64,000 nt of DNA from assembly GCF_023922585.1 (NCBI RefSeq), contig NZ_JAMFTN010000053.1, forward strand, positions 1 to 64,000, read 5' to 3'. The position numbers and the translations under genes are program-made. Of this stretch, positions 36,311 through 46,751 are shown in pieces. The notes below the pieces were generated by a model. The model was given only the letters and a program-made list of their open reading frames with translations, did not search any database and was not told the origin of the DNA. The stretch is from Aliidiomarina quisquiliarum (lineage in GTDB: Bacteria; Pseudomonadota; Gammaproteobacteria; Enterobacterales; Alteromonadaceae). Numbering within the stretch: position 1 is the first letter of the stretch; every line of letters begins with the position of its first letter.

Positions 36311-38311
36311 TTATAACCGGAAACTACGAATTGATTCTTGCATCTCCGCCGCTAAGCGCGCCACTTCGTCGCTTGCTTCGTCAGTTTGTAATGCGCCGGC
36401 TTCAGCACGTTCGGCAATCGCAACAATGCGTTCTAAGGTTTCACTAATTTCACGGCTAGTCGCACTTTGCTCTTCCGCGGCAGTGGCAATATGTGTACTG
36501 CTATCTGAAGCTTGGTGCACTGCGGTGGTAATTGCTTCTAATGCTTTAGCTTGCTCTTCGGTTTGAGTAACGCTTGTTTCGGCCTGCTTACGACCACGCT
36601 CCATAACCTCTACAGCCCGCGCGGAGTCGGTTTGTAGGCTTTCTATCATGCGTTGTATTTCTTCGGTAGACTGTTGAGTTCTGCTCGCAAGAGTTCGAAC
36701 TTCATCGGCTACTACAGCAAACCCACGGCCTTGTTCGCCCGCTCTTGCAGCTTCAATAGCAGCGTTCAAGGCGAGTAAGTTAGTTTGGTCGGCAATACCG
36801 CGAATAACATCAAGAATGCTACCAATATTTGAGCTGTTTTCAGAAAGTTGGTTAATAACTTCAGCCGCATTTTTAATTTCAACGGCTAGGCCTTCAATGG
36901 TACGGCGGTTTTGGTCGGCAATAACTTTAACGCGGCCAGCTTCTTCGTCGGAATGCTGAATTTCACGTAGTGCGTCGGTGGCTGCCCGGGCTACTTCTGA
37001 AGAAGTGCTGGTCATTTCATGGGTAGCAGCAGCTACTTGCTCTACTTGTGAGCGCTGCTCTTGAATAGCGCCTCTACTTTCAGCCGACACGCTCGAAGAC
37101 TGTTCAGCTGCCGTGGCCAGTTGGGTGGCGCGGTTCGCAATACCCTCAATTAAACCACGTAGGTTATCAATTAGTTTATTAGTGTTTTTGGCTAACTCAC
37201 CAAACTCGTCGTCGTTAGTGTCATCAAGTGTCTGGCTTAAATCACCTGCTGCTAAGGTGTTCAAAATACTATTTACACGTGCCAATGGAGCCGTAATAGC
37301 ACGCACCGTTAAAAAGCTAATACCGATAGCTAACAGCACAGAAGCCAGTGTTAAAACAATATTGATCCAGCTGCCACGGGCAATGGCGCCGTCAGCGTCT
37401 TGACGAATTGTTTGCGCTAAACTTTGCACTTGTCGTTGCAACTGCGTCATATCAAGTAATAACCGGTCCATTCGCTCTGCGTTAGCATTTATTTGCTGCT
37501 GACTACGAGCCCGCAGTTGCAATGAATGTTGAATTACTTCAACTAATGCAGTGGGTGAACCTATCAAAGAGTCTGAAGCAGAGCGGATACTTTGGGCAAT
37601 GTCAGCTATAAGTGGATGGTTGGGGGCTAACGTACGAACCTTTTCAAAGCGCTCGTGAGCCGTGTTAATAGCAACTTCAATTTCACTGCGAATAATATCG
37701 GCACGATTAATCTCTTCTACCTTAAGTATGTCGTAGCCTAAAGTAACCAAACTGTTTAAGGTGCCTTCAAGTAAGCCAGACTCATTAAACAACTCACGAG
37801 AAATGTCGGCTTCATCGGTAAGATCTAACAGCAGCATGGCTGCGCTGTCGGAGGAGTTTTCAACTTCACGAATTTTCTTTTGGCTAAGCTCAGTGAGTTC
37901 AAGATATTCGCGTTGTGATGAAATAACCGCACCAGCGTCAGTAACAAAATTATTTGAGCGATCAATTACGTCTTGAATATTAGTCCGTTGGCCTGACGCG
38001 TTGAGTATGGCGGTTAAGTTGCGGATATCAGTTTCTAATCGACTTTTATTATTCGTATAAGCAGCGCGAGCTTGGGCAACGGCTTCAATAGTGCCTGAAT
38101 GGTAGCTTTCTAATTGAATATTACTAATTTGTAGCAGCTCTGCCTGCACCGAACCAACGCCTACCAGCGAAGGAATAGCGATTTCATTGACTTGCTCGCT
38201 TGAAGAGCCAACACTTTTCAAGCCAAGAAAAGAGCTCACACTGATAACAAAAAGTAATGCTGTAATGATGGTAAACCCACCTATAACGCGCATTGCAACG
38301 GTAATTCTCAT
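36311..38311 (-). CDS. Methyl-accepting chemotaxis protein
   Basis: The 666-residue chemoreceptor has a first membrane helix at about 9-30, a long helical periplasmic ligand domain (about 31-320), a second membrane helix ([22 protein letters not shown]), HAMP, and the MCP signalling hairpin with [35 protein letters not shown] (kept here as a motif name only). The ligand domain resembles a helical-bundle type, and the ligand is unknown. The start is ATG at 38311 after GGAG; a GTG at 38326 is less likely. Chemotaxis kinase genes are not in the window. Confidence 0.93.
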   Translation of the reverse strand: MRITVAMRVIGGFTIITALLFVISVSSFLGLKSVGSSSEQVNEIAIPSLVGVGSVQAELLQISNIQLESYHSGTIEAVAQARAAYTNNKSRLETDIRNLTAILNASGQRTNIQDVIDRSNNFVTDAGAVISSQREYLELTELSQKKIREVENSSDSAAMLLLDLTDEADISRELFNESGLLEGTLNSLVTLGYDILKVEEINRADIIRSEIEVAINTAHERFEKVRTLAPNHPLIADIAQSIRSASDSLIGSPTALVEVIQHSLQLRARSQQQINANAERMDRLLLDMTQLQRQVQSLAQTIRQDADGAIARGSWINIVLTLASVLLAIGISFLTVRAITAPLARVNSILNTLAAGDLSQTLDDTNDDEFGELAKNTNKLIDNLRGLIEGIANRATQLATAAEQSSSVSAESRGAIQEQRSQVEQVAAATHEMTSTSSEVARAATDALREIQHSDEEAGRVKVIADQNRRTIEGLAVEIKNAAEVINQLSENSSNIGSILDVIRGIADQTNLLALNAAIEAARAGEQGRGFAVVADEVRTLASRTQQSTEEIQRMIESLQTDSARAVEVMERGRKQAETSVTQTEEQAKALEAITTAVHQASDSSTHIATAAEEQSATSREISETLERIVAIAERAEAGALQTDEASDEVARLAAEMQESIRSFRL

Positions 38312-38344
38312 AAATAAGCTCCACACACTACTAAAGTTTGTTTT

Positions 38345-39157
38345 CTAGCTTTCCAAAGAAGGAACGCTAACTTTTTCTTGTCGATCGCAATCATAAAGAG
38401 TTAATGGCCCGCCCCAAATGCAACCCGTATCAAGACCAATAATATCATTCCGTTCTGTTTTGCCACAGAGTGCAGCCCAGTGGCCAAAAAAAAGGGTTGT
38501 CTCACTCTCAGGTACAAAACTATACCATGGTTTCAGGTTGGCCGGGACTTCCAAGTGTGGTGGTTCTTTCCACGATAAGTCAAGGCGGCCATCAGTAGTA
38601 CAATAACGCATCCTTGTTAGTGCATTGATTATAAATCGGTATCGGTCATAACCCAATAAACTTGAACACCACTTGTCCGGTTGGTCACCATACATGTGCA
38701 TTAAAAGTTGTTTCCAGTCGCTGCCAAGCAAAATACTTTCCACTTCAGAAGCGTATTCGCTTGCTTGGTGAACATTCCAAGCAGGGGGAATACCTGCATG
38801 GCTAACAAACAGATTGTTGCAGTTATCACTTAGGGTAAGCGGCTGATGCCGCAACCAGCCTACGAGCTGGCTTATGTTGGGTGCACTCAGCAATTCTCGG
38901 GTACAGTGGCTTGCGCGTATGGGCTGGCAGCCACTATAAACCGCAAGAAAATGCAGATCGTGATTACCCAATGTGCATTGAAAAGCATTATCTAAGTTGG
39001 CTAAGTAAGTTAGCGTGCGTAAGGGGTCAGGACCTCGGCCGATCAAATCACCTACGGCCCAAAGTTCGTCGCGGCTTGGGTTAAAGCCCACCGTACAAAG
39101 CAGGCTTTGCAGTGTGGTGTAACAACCATGAATATCACCAACAATATACCTGCTCAT
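38345..39157 (-). CDS. apaH: Symmetrical bis(5'-nucleosyl)-tetraphosphatase
   Basis: The 270-residue metallophosphatase splits Ap4A into two ADP; in E. coli it also removes Np4 caps from RNA. Metal motifs: GDIHGC at the N-terminus, GDLIGRGPDPL, and GNHDLHFL. It is the last gene of the lptD-surA-pdxA-rsmA-apaG-apaH series, the same order as in E. coli, 20 bp after apaG. Confidence 0.96.
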   Translation of the reverse strand: MSRYIVGDIHGCYTTLQSLLCTVGFNPSRDELWAVGDLIGRGPDPLRTLTYLANLDNAFQCTLGNHDLHFLAVYSGCQPIRASHCTRELLSAPNISQLVGWLRHQPLTLSDNCNNLFVSHAGIPPAWNVHQASEYASEVESILLGSDWKQLLMHMYGDQPDKWCSSLLGYDRYRFIINALTRMRYCTTDGRLDLSWKEPPHLEVPANLKPWYSFVPESETTLFFGHWAALCGKTERNDIIGLDTGCIWGGPLTLYDCDRQEKVSVPSLES

Positions 39158-39177
39158 GTAAACATCTCGCTGTGCTA

Positions 39178-39552
39178 TTAATGCAGAATATTCGGTAGTG
39201 CTAGTCGGAACTGAGGAATAGCCACATTAAATGGCATGCCAGCTTTATTAATCATGCCATAGCTACCTTGCATAATACCAACAGGTGTTGAAAGTACTGT
39301 ACCACTGGTGTAACTAAATGAGTCGCCAGGTGCTATTAGTGGTTGCTGGCCAACCACACCGTCACCTTCTACTTCAGTTACTTCACCGTCGGCATTGGTA
39401 ATGGTCCACTGGCGGGTTAGCAGCTGAACTTGTTCAGTGCTTTGGTTTGTTAGTGTAATGGTATAAGCGAAAACAAATTGATTCTGCGCTATCTTCGATT
39501 GTAATGGCAGATACTGAGTTTTAACTCGCAAAGCAATAGTGGGTTCAAGCAT
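39178..39552 (-). CDS. apaG: Co2+/Mg2+ efflux protein ApaG
   Basis: The 124-residue single-domain protein has the ApaG fibronectin-like fold, with VFAYTITLTNQSTEQVQLLTRQWTITNADG and VVGQQPLIAPGDSFSYTSGTVLSTPVGIMQGSYGM. The precise role is unclear despite the name. I use ATG at 39552 (MLEPTIALRV), which comes one base after the rsmA stop and fits the 125-residue E. coli protein. The longer ORF from 39588 overlaps rsmA. Confidence 0.94.
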   Translation of the reverse strand: MLEPTIALRVKTQYLPLQSKIAQNQFVFAYTITLTNQSTEQVQLLTRQWTITNADGEVTEVEGDGVVGQQPLIAPGDSFSYTSGTVLSTPVGIMQGSYGMINKAGMPFNVAIPQFRLALPNILH

Positions 39553-39553
39553 G

Positions 39554-40363
39554 TTATTGGTCTGTGTTTTCAGTGAGCCAGTTGGCAATATTTACAAAGT
39601 CGGACACGCTTAAAGTTTCAGGGCGAGCCGAAGGGTTTAGTCCTAAAGCTTCAATTTGGCTGTCGTTCATTAACTCTTTTAAATTGTTGCGTAGGGTTTT
39701 GCGCCGTTGATTAAACGCCGTATGGCACACACTATTAAGCATTGCACGATCAAGTACTGGATACGGCGGCTTGGCATAAGGCGCTAGTCGAACGACAGCC
39801 GAGTTAACCTTTGGTGCAGGTGTAAAAGCTTCTGGCGGAACATCAAGCACTAGGCTTACTTCAGCACACTGTTGCACCATAATAGACAACTTTCCAAAGG
39901 TTTTGCTACCAGGGCCTGCAGCCATGCGGTCAACCACTTCCTTTTGCAGCATAAAGTACATATCTTCAACTACATCGAGCGACTGCAATAAATGGAATAT
40001 AAGCGGGGTAGAAATATTGTAAGGTAGATTACCAAACACCCGTAACTTACCGCCGAGCGACTCAGCTAAGGCATGGAAGTTAAACTTTAACGCGTCGCTA
40101 CGATGCACTGTAAGCAAAGAGCTTAAAGTTGGGTGGTTTTCTAATCGTGCGGCTAAGTCTCGGTCTAGCTCAATTACATGCAAGTGGCCACTCATTTCGG
40201 CTACGGGCGCTGTTAAAGCAGCTAAACCCGGGCCAATTTCAACTAGATTTTGCTTAGGAAGTGGGCCAATAGCGGCCACAATGTCATGAATTACTTGCTC
40301 ATCGTTGAGAAAGTTCTGACCGAAACGTTTGCGAGCACGATGCCCGAGCATAGACTTACTCAT
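39554..40363 (-). CDS. rsmA: 16S rRNA (adenine1518-N6/adenine1519-N6)-dimethyltransferase
   Basis: The 269-residue enzyme (KsgA) dimethylates A1518 and A1519 in 16S rRNA during 30S assembly. SAM site [11 protein letters not shown]; catalytic NLPYNIST; basic head RKRFGQNFL. It overlaps pdxA by 8 nt upstream and is coupled to apaG by a one-base gap. Confidence 0.97.
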   Translation of the reverse strand: MSKSMLGHRARKRFGQNFLNDEQVIHDIVAAIGPLPKQNLVEIGPGLAALTAPVAEMSGHLHVIELDRDLAARLENHPTLSSLLTVHRSDALKFNFHALAESLGGKLRVFGNLPYNISTPLIFHLLQSLDVVEDMYFMLQKEVVDRMAAGPGSKTFGKLSIMVQQCAEVSLVLDVPPEAFTPAPKVNSAVVRLAPYAKPPYPVLDRAMLNSVCHTAFNQRRKTLRNNLKELMNDSQIEALGLNPSARPETLSVSDFVNIANWLTENTDQ

Positions 40364-41348
40364 AAGTAGTATTTACTGCCATGGTTAGTGCTTGAGAAAT
40401 TGCAATGCGGAAGCTACCAGTGTCGGCTTTGCCAGTACCAGCAAGGTCTAGCGCGGTGCCATGGTCAACAGAGGTGCGAATAAAAGGCAACCCTAAAGTA
40501 ATGTTTACCGCATTACCAAAACCTTTATATTTTAATACTGGTAACCCTTGGTCATGGTACATTGCCAGCACTACGTCTGCATTCGCTAAAAATTTAGGCT
40601 GGAAGATTGTATCCGCGGGTAATGGACCAATAAGTTGGTAACCACGCTGTTGTTTTAGTACTTCAAGTGTTGGCGTTATGGTATCAATTTCTTCGTAGCC
40701 TAAATGACCACTTTCACCAGCATGCGGGTTTAGCCCACAGACTAAAATACGCGGCTGGGCAATACCAAACTTAGCTTGTAGGTCGTGATGCAAAATGTCG
40801 ATTACTTTAACTAAGCGTTCTCGGGTAATTGCTTTAGACACACAAGCTAAAGGAATATGAGTGGTAACCAGTGCCACCCTTAAGCCTTCGGTAGCAAGCA
40901 TCATAACTACATCGCTGCAACCGGCTTGCTGGGCAAAAAATTCGGTATGGCCGCTAAAGGCGACCCCAGCTTGGTTAATAATGCCTTTGTGAACCGGGCC
41001 AGTTACAATGGCGTCTAGTTCGCCATTTAAGTTGGCCGCACTTGCTGCAGTTAAGGTAGCCACCACATAAGTGCTGTTAGCTTCGTTTAATTGGCCCGCC
41101 ACAACAGGCGCCTGTAATGGAATATGCTGCAACGTTAGTGTTCCAGCTGCTTGTGCCTGGGCAGCGGTGCTAGGGTTGTAGTCTACCAAGGTAAGTGGCA
41201 AACCTAGCATATTAGCCCGCTCTAACATTAAATTACGGTCGGCAAAAACAACCAGCTCAGCAGGCCAATTTTGCTGGGCCAAACTAATAATAAGGTCGGG
41301 CCCTATACCTGCCGGCTCGCCGGGTGTTATGGCAATACGTTGTGTCAT
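40356..41348 (-). CDS. pdxA: 4-hydroxythreonine-4-phosphate dehydrogenase
   Basis: The 330-residue NAD-dependent, metal-using enzyme acts in de novo pyridoxal phosphate synthesis. Conserved: [13 protein letters not shown] at the start, [38 protein letters not shown] (metal His) and [14 protein letters not shown]. Its start overlaps the surA stop as TAATG. epd, which provides an earlier intermediate, is in the same window. Confidence 0.97.
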   Translation of the reverse strand: MTQRIAITPGEPAGIGPDLIISLAQQNWPAELVVFADRNLMLERANMLGLPLTLVDYNPSTAAQAQAAGTLTLQHIPLQAPVVAGQLNEANSTYVVATLTAASAANLNGELDAIVTGPVHKGIINQAGVAFSGHTEFFAQQAGCSDVVMMLATEGLRVALVTTHIPLACVSKAITRERLVKVIDILHHDLQAKFGIAQPRILVCGLNPHAGESGHLGYEEIDTITPTLEVLKQQRGYQLIGPLPADTIFQPKFLANADVVLAMYHDQGLPVLKYKGFGNAVNITLGLPFIRTSVDHGTALDLAGTGKADTGSFRIAISQALTMAVNTTYE

Positions 41349-42631
41349 TAATCTTTAAACTCAATATAAGCGCTATCGCGGGTTTCTTGTAGCCAAATAT
41401 CTAACTCTTCTTGATATTTCCTGCTAAATAACAGTTGGCGAGCGCGTTCTACTAAGCGTTGATCGGTGACATCTTGCACTCGGCGTTCTAAAACTTCAAC
41501 AATATGCCAGCCATGTTCGGTGCGGAATGGCTCACTAACGCGACCAATTTCTAAAGTATCTACTTGGCGTTTAAATTCGGGCACATACATGCTAGAAACA
41601 GCAAAGCCTAATTCGCCACCGTTGCGTGCTGAGCCAACATCTGCTGAATATTCACTTGCCAGCTCAGCAAAGCTGGCGCTGCCGTTGATCAGTTGCTGGC
41701 GAATATTTTCTAGCTGTTGTTGCACTTTTGCTTCAGAAAGAATTACTGAAGGACGAATGAGAATATGGCGGGCACGAACCTCTTCCACTTCCGCTTGCTC
41801 TAGCCCTCGTACATCATGTACTTGCAAAACATGGAAGCCGATACCGCTGCGTAGTGGGCCCACAATAGCTCCTTTGTGAGCGTTGCTTTCAACTGCCGAA
41901 GCAAACAAAGTAGGCATTGAATTTAGTGTTAACCAACCCATGTCGCCCCCTTCAAGGGCATTTGAAGCACTAGAAACAGACACCGACAAGTCGCGGAAGT
42001 TAGCACCACTATTCAGCTCCTGAACAACTTGCTCGGCTTGTATGCGGCTTGCTTCTACATCAAGGTTGCCGTCGGCGTCTTGAATACGAGCAAGAATGTG
42101 TCCCATTTGATATTCAGTTTGCGAGCCACCTTGCTCTTTAATAAGTTGAACCAGCATGTCTATTTCTTGCGGGCTCATGTATATACGGCGCTGCACCGAT
42201 ATGCGTTGTACCTCGGAAGTAACAATTTGCTTGCGAATGTCTTCGCGATAACTGCTCCATGCTTGGCCGCTGCGCTCAACCTGTGTGCGTAAGTTTTCTG
42301 TCGTCATATTGTTTTCTGCAGCAATACCCCGAATGGCTTGGTCAAGCTCGGCGTCGCTAATAACGAAACCCATGCGGTTGGCCATTTCCAGCTGTAAAGC
42401 TTCGGTAATAAGGCGTTCGGTTACTTGAATACGTAGGGCCGAATCACTTGGCGGTGTACGGTGCTCTTTTTCCAAGTTTTGTTTTACTTGGGTAATTAGT
42501 GCCTGCACTTCACTTTCAAGTACCACTCCACTGTTAACTACAATTGCGATACGGTCGAGTTCTTGTGCTGCGGCGTTACTTACCATAAGAGCAAGTACTA
42601 AGCCGGTAAAATAAACTTTCAAACGATTCAT
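41348..42631 (-). CDS. surA: Periplasmic chaperone and peptidyl-prolyl isomerase SurA
   Basis: The 427-residue exported protein has a signal peptide (about 1-22, SNAAA), a SurA N-terminal chaperone domain ([18 protein letters not shown]) and two parvulin domains (about 170-275 and 285-385; GGDMGWL and NGGELGF are the typical turns). It escorts outer-membrane proteins, including LptD, which is encoded just upstream with a 10-bp gap. Confidence 0.97.
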   Translation of the reverse strand: MNRLKVYFTGLVLALMVSNAAAQELDRIAIVVNSGVVLESEVQALITQVKQNLEKEHRTPPSDSALRIQVTERLITEALQLEMANRMGFVISDAELDQAIRGIAAENNMTTENLRTQVERSGQAWSSYREDIRKQIVTSEVQRISVQRRIYMSPQEIDMLVQLIKEQGGSQTEYQMGHILARIQDADGNLDVEASRIQAEQVVQELNSGANFRDLSVSVSSASNALEGGDMGWLTLNSMPTLFASAVESNAHKGAIVGPLRSGIGFHVLQVHDVRGLEQAEVEEVRARHILIRPSVILSEAKVQQQLENIRQQLINGSASFAELASEYSADVGSARNGGELGFAVSSMYVPEFKRQVDTLEIGRVSEPFRTEHGWHIVEVLERRVQDVTDQRLVERARQLLFSRKYQEELDIWLQETRDSAYIEFKD

Positions 42632-42641
42632 ATAAATTCCA

Positions 42642-44954
42642 CTAATTACTTAAATAAAACGGACGACGATAGCCGAAGATACTTTGTTGAAGCATGTCAG
42701 TTAAGCGCTGTGACCCGCCACCTAAACCAGTAAGCATGAATTGAATGCTTACACCGTTGTCAAATTCTGCAGGTGGTACAGGTGCATTTGGTGCCACAAG
42801 CTCGAAACTACGATTCATTCTACGATAGGCACTTACTCTAATAGACCAGCAGCAGCTTTCGTATTGAAGGCCAACTAAGGCGTCCATGGTTGTGCCACGG
42901 CGTACGTCTTGATACAAGTGGGCAGCTAAAGCCCAGTCTGAATCAATGTGCCATGAAGATACAAGACCTACCTGTTCAACTTGCTGTTCTAAATTTTGTT
43001 GCTCAGTGCCAGCTAAACCGCGTACTTTTCTATAGTTTAACTGAATTAAGTTATCATTGCCTTTACGGTACTCGGCGGCTAACCGCGCCTTTCGTGCAAT
43101 TTGCAAGGTGGTATCGTACTGCAAGGCACCACTAAAAAACCAGTGTTCACTAACTCGGAAGTCTAACTCGCCTGCCAATTCCGAGTTACTCGCGGTAATT
43201 CTACTGCTGTCATCGAAAAGTTGAGTTTTACTTTCGTCGAGATAGAAAATTTGACCCAAGCTGATCCGCATAAGTTCCTCGGCGGCGGCATCAAAAATAC
43301 CCGTTGAAGCTCCAATGATAATTTGGTGCGCGTCGGCAATACGGTCTAGGCCCGCAAAGCGGCGGGGTCTAAATAAACCGTGGTAATCGTCTTGAATTAA
43401 GCTGGTGTCATAAATACCGATATCATTTTGGTTACGATATGGCACATATAAATATTGAATTTGCGGAGTTAACGTTTGCAAGCCGTTGTTTTTGCCGAAG
43501 CTGCGCTCTAAATGTAAACGAGCACGGGTACGTACCTGTGGGAGCAAACGGGTAATAGAACCAACGTTGGTACCAGCAATGTTATTTTGTTCGTAGTGAG
43601 TGACAAGGTAGCTTAATTCGGTTTTCCAGTCCCAGCCAGGGCGTTGTAAATGCATGCCTATGGTTGGCTCAAGGTGTAAACGCGATGTATGAGAGCTACC
43701 ATTTTCAACGCTGCGGAAGTGAGTAAACTCAGAAAACAAGTTGTAGTCAAGTAAAGAATTAATGCTTTTTTGTTGCTTATAGCTTACACGCGGCAAGGTG
43801 CGATATGGTTGAGTGTAAGGTCCAAGCATTTGGAAGTCTTCTACCTGCACTTGCAGGTGGCTTGATTCGTCATGGTAATTTATTTGCCCTTGGCGGTATA
43901 AATGAGCGTCGGCACGGTTGGCAAAGTCACTATTAAAGTCGTTGATATAGCTACTGTCGCTTACTTGCATAAACTCCACATAACTTGACCAATGGTTGCT
44001 TAGCTCAGATTTGTTCTCGATACGTAAAAAATGTCGGTTCGGGCGTGAATCAATATTACGGTCGCCATTTAGGTATTCACCATTAAGTTGAAAGTTGTGG
44101 CGCTCGGTTAGTTGCCGATATTCACCCATCAGCATAATGCCACGTTTACTGGTGTAACGAGGCGTGATAGTGGCGTCTCGATCAGGCGCAATATTAAAAT
44201 ACCAAGGTGCTTCTACTTCTAAACCATTACGCGAAGTACTGCGAACCACGGGGTAAAGTAGGCCGCTTTTACGTTCATCGGTTAACGGAAATGTAAAGTG
44301 TGGGACATATAGAATTGGCACGTCGAAAATACGAAATTGGGCGTTTTTGGCGGTGCCCCACGATTCTTGCTCATTAACGGTAATGCTTTCAGCACGAATT
44401 TGCCAAGCAGGACGGTTGCCTGGGCAGGTGGTAAAGGTACTATTACCAAGGCTTACGCTGCGTTGGCCCTGGGGCGCAGAAATGTTAATAAAACCAGCGG
44501 TGCCATAGGCTGAGTTTTGCAAAAGCAAATACTCAGCAGCGCCCACTTCGGCGCTGGAGTCATTCATGTTTGCATTAATTTCATTTGCCCGAATTGCCAC
44601 GTAGCCGTCACCGTAGCGAATACCGTTGTAGGCCCGCAAAATACCAGTAGACTGATTCATTTCGGCATTATTTGTAATTAACCATTGGTTTTCTTGGCGT
44701 AACGCCACATTGCCAGAAAAAATGGCAAAGTTATTTTCTTTTAACTGCACAAAGTCTGCTTCTACTTCAATTAAGTCTGGGTTTTCTGAAATAAGGAAGT
44801 CGTCTATATTTGGCAGCCAGCTAGGCATTATTTGGCATTGTTGGGGAATAACATAAGCGTTTCCCGCATGGTTTTTGGCCTCGGCTCCAATTGCTTGGCC
44901 GAGGGCCAAGCAGGAAGCAAAAATAACGGAAATGAGGCGCGGCCGAATTAACAT
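42642..44954 (-). CDS. lptD: LPS-assembly outer membrane protein LptD
   Basis: The 770-residue protein inserts lipopolysaccharide into the outer leaflet. It has a signal peptide (about 1-24), an OstA/LptA-like periplasmic domain (VEADFVQLKENNFAIFSGNVALRQ... through LRAYNGIRYGDGYVAIRANEI) and a large C-terminal beta-barrel. Cysteines at CQIMPSW, TTCPGNRPAW and the SCCWSIRV pair are placed for the two known disulfides. It is the first gene of the minus-strand operon and divergent from amgK, as in Pseudomonas. Confidence 0.96.
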   Translation of the reverse strand: MLIRPRLISVIFASCLALGQAIGAEAKNHAGNAYVIPQQCQIMPSWLPNIDDFLISENPDLIEVEADFVQLKENNFAIFSGNVALRQENQWLITNNAEMNQSTGILRAYNGIRYGDGYVAIRANEINANMNDSSAEVGAAEYLLLQNSAYGTAGFINISAPQGQRSVSLGNSTFTTCPGNRPAWQIRAESITVNEQESWGTAKNAQFRIFDVPILYVPHFTFPLTDERKSGLLYPVVRSTSRNGLEVEAPWYFNIAPDRDATITPRYTSKRGIMLMGEYRQLTERHNFQLNGEYLNGDRNIDSRPNRHFLRIENKSELSNHWSSYVEFMQVSDSSYINDFNSDFANRADAHLYRQGQINYHDESSHLQVQVEDFQMLGPYTQPYRTLPRVSYKQQKSINSLLDYNLFSEFTHFRSVENGSSHTSRLHLEPTIGMHLQRPGWDWKTELSYLVTHYEQNNIAGTNVGSITRLLPQVRTRARLHLERSFGKNNGLQTLTPQIQYLYVPYRNQNDIGIYDTSLIQDDYHGLFRPRRFAGLDRIADAHQIIIGASTGIFDAAAEELMRISLGQIFYLDESKTQLFDDSSRITASNSELAGELDFRVSEHWFFSGALQYDTTLQIARKARLAAEYRKGNDNLIQLNYRKVRGLAGTEQQNLEQQVEQVGLVSSWHIDSDWALAAHLYQDVRRGTTMDALVGLQYESCCWSIRVSAYRRMNRSFELVAPNAPVPPAEFDNGVSIQFMLTGLGGGSQRLTDMLQQSIFGYRRPFYLSN

Positions 44955-45069
44955 GAACAGTTCGAATTCTCTTAGGACTTTTAATAGGCGCTAATGATAA
45001 AGGAAAATTCATCTTCCTGCTATTTGATAACGCTATTTGCTAATATAACCAAAATGTAAGGAGAACGCT

Positions 45070-46062
45070 GTGAGCAAGCCACAACGAGAGTTAGAACTAC
45101 AGGCTTGGCTGCGTGCAAAAAGCACGTTAACCGAGCCAAAAATAAAAATTTTAGCTGGCGACGCAAGTTTTCGCCGCTATTATCGTGTTAGCTCACCTAC
45201 TTCCGATATGACGGAAGTATTAGTAGATGCACCGCCGCCAGAGTCGTTAGAACCGTTTCATTCAGTGGCATTGGCCTATGCCAACGCTGGTTTGTCGGTG
45301 CCCACCGTGATTGCGGTTGAGGAAGAACTAGGGGTCATGTTGCTGGAAGATCTAGGTGACACTTTACTATTGCAAACAGATTGCGCCGCCTATGATAGGT
45401 ATATTCAAGCCATTGACTTACTACCGCAAATAATGAGTGTTCAGAGCACGCGGCTTGGGCCTATACCAAATTATGATAGTGCTTTGCTGGAACGAGAAAA
45501 CAACCTGTTTGTGGATTGGTTGTTGAATAAGCATTTGGGTATCGAGTTAACCCCTGATGAGCGTGTAATGTGGGCTAATTTTACCAGAGTAATGAATGAC
45601 AATGCGTTGCGGCAGCCCCAGGTTGGGGTTCATCGCGACTATCATTCTCGTAACATTATGGTGCGTAGCGACGACAGCTTAGCCCTCATTGATTTTCAAG
45701 ATGCTGTGCGTGGGCCAATAACCTACGACTTGGTGTCGTTACTTCGAGACTGTTATGTACAGTGGCCCAATGATTTTGTTGAGGGTTTACTAGGTTATGC
45801 CTACGACTTGTTTATTGAGCAAAAATTGCTTGCTGAGTCGGTAAGCTTTATTCACTTTCGGCGCTGGTTCGACTTAATGGGCTTGCAACGCCACACCAAA
45901 GCTAGCGGCATTTTTGCTCGCTTGTACCACCGCGACGGTAAAGCCGGCTATTTAAACGACATACCACAAACCGTAAGCTATATAGCGCAAGTAGCCGTTT
46001 ACTACGATGAATTGCGGGAGTACGGGCGCTGGGTAGAAAAGCGGATATTGTCGGCTTTATGA
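45070..46062 (+). CDS. amgK: N-acetylmuramate/N-acetylglucosamine anomeric kinase AmgK
   Basis: The 330-residue aminoglycoside-phosphotransferase-fold kinase phosphorylates MurNAc (and GlcNAc) at C1 in the recycling route that bypasses early UDP-MurNAc synthesis. Catalytic loop HRDYHSRNIM and DFQ-type metal site LIDFQDAVRGP; N-terminal substrate block GDASFRRYYRV. The GTG start follows AAGGAG. It overlaps murU by 4 nt, and the pair is divergent from lptD, the same position as in Pseudomonas. Confidence 0.92.
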   Translation: MSKPQRELELQAWLRAKSTLTEPKIKILAGDASFRRYYRVSSPTSDMTEVLVDAPPPESLEPFHSVALAYANAGLSVPTVIAVEEELGVMLLEDLGDTLLLQTDCAAYDRYIQAIDLLPQIMSVQSTRLGPIPNYDSALLERENNLFVDWLLNKHLGIELTPDERVMWANFTRVMNDNALRQPQVGVHRDYHSRNIMVRSDDSLALIDFQDAVRGPITYDLVSLLRDCYVQWPNDFVEGLLGYAYDLFIEQKLLAESVSFIHFRRWFDLMGLQRHTKASGIFARLYHRDGKAGYLNDIPQTVSYIAQVAVYYDELREYGRWVEKRILSAL

Positions 46063-46751
46063 AAGCAATGATTTTGGCCGCAGGCCGGGGCGAACGAATG
46101 CGGCCACTCACCGACACAACGCCCAAGCCATTATTAAAAGCGGGTGGTAAACCGCTGGTGGTTTGGCACCTAGAAAAGCTTGCTCAGGCTGGCATTACCC
46201 ATGTGGTTATAAATACCGCATGGCTAGGCGCCAAGCTAGAAGCGGCTATTGGTAATGGTGCTCAGTGGGGGCTGCAGGTGTGCTGGTCGCCGGAACCAGC
46301 TGGGGGGCTAGAAACTGCCGGAGGCATTATTCAAGCTTTGCCCCTACTAGGGGATGAGCCATTTTGGGTAATTAATGGCGATATATGGACCAACTTTGAT
46401 TTTTATGAGTTGCCCAAAACACTAAGCAAAGATAACTTGGCTACTTCCGATCCATTAGGACATCTGGTATTGGTTGATAACCCAGCACACCATAAGCGGG
46501 GCGACTTCAGCCTCGACTTAAATAACAAAGTGGTTACGCAAGGTTCACCGCTTACTTTTAGTGGAATTAGTGTTTTACACCCACAATTATTTTCAGGTTA
46601 CCCAGCAGAGCGTTTAGCACTACGGCCTTTGTTCGAGCAAGCCATTAGCAACGGACAGTTAACCGGGCGGCACTTTAAAGGGTTTTGGACAGACGTAGGC
46701 ACGCCCGACCGTTTACATGCATTAAACCAATATTTGCAGGGGGTTGAATAA
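46059..46751 (+). CDS. murU: MurNAc-1-phosphate uridylyltransferase MurU
   Basis: The 230-residue nucleotidyltransferase makes UDP-MurNAc from MurNAc-alpha-1-P and UTP. The N-terminal signature is MILAAGRGERMRPLTDTTPKPLLKAGGKPL, followed by NGDIWTNFDF and the terminal DVGTPDRL. It is coupled to amgK (4-nt overlap) and to djlA (1-nt overlap). In Pseudomonas this pathway lowers sensitivity to fosfomycin; the same effect here is inference. Confidence 0.93.
   Translation: MKAMILAAGRGERMRPLTDTTPKPLLKAGGKPLVVWHLEKLAQAGITHVVINTAWLGAKLEAAIGNGAQWGLQVCWSPEPAGGLETAGGIIQALPLLGDEPFWVINGDIWTNFDFYELPKTLSKDNLATSDPLGHLVLVDNPAHHKRGDFSLDLNNKVVTQGSPLTFSGISVLHPQLFSGYPAERLALRPLFEQAISNGQLTGRHFKGFWTDVGTPDRLHALNQYLQGVE

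Noticed and set aside
41466-41879. 137-codon antisense ORF inside surA
   Set aside because: It is Cys/Ser/Thr-rich shadow coding opposite conserved parvulin domains.
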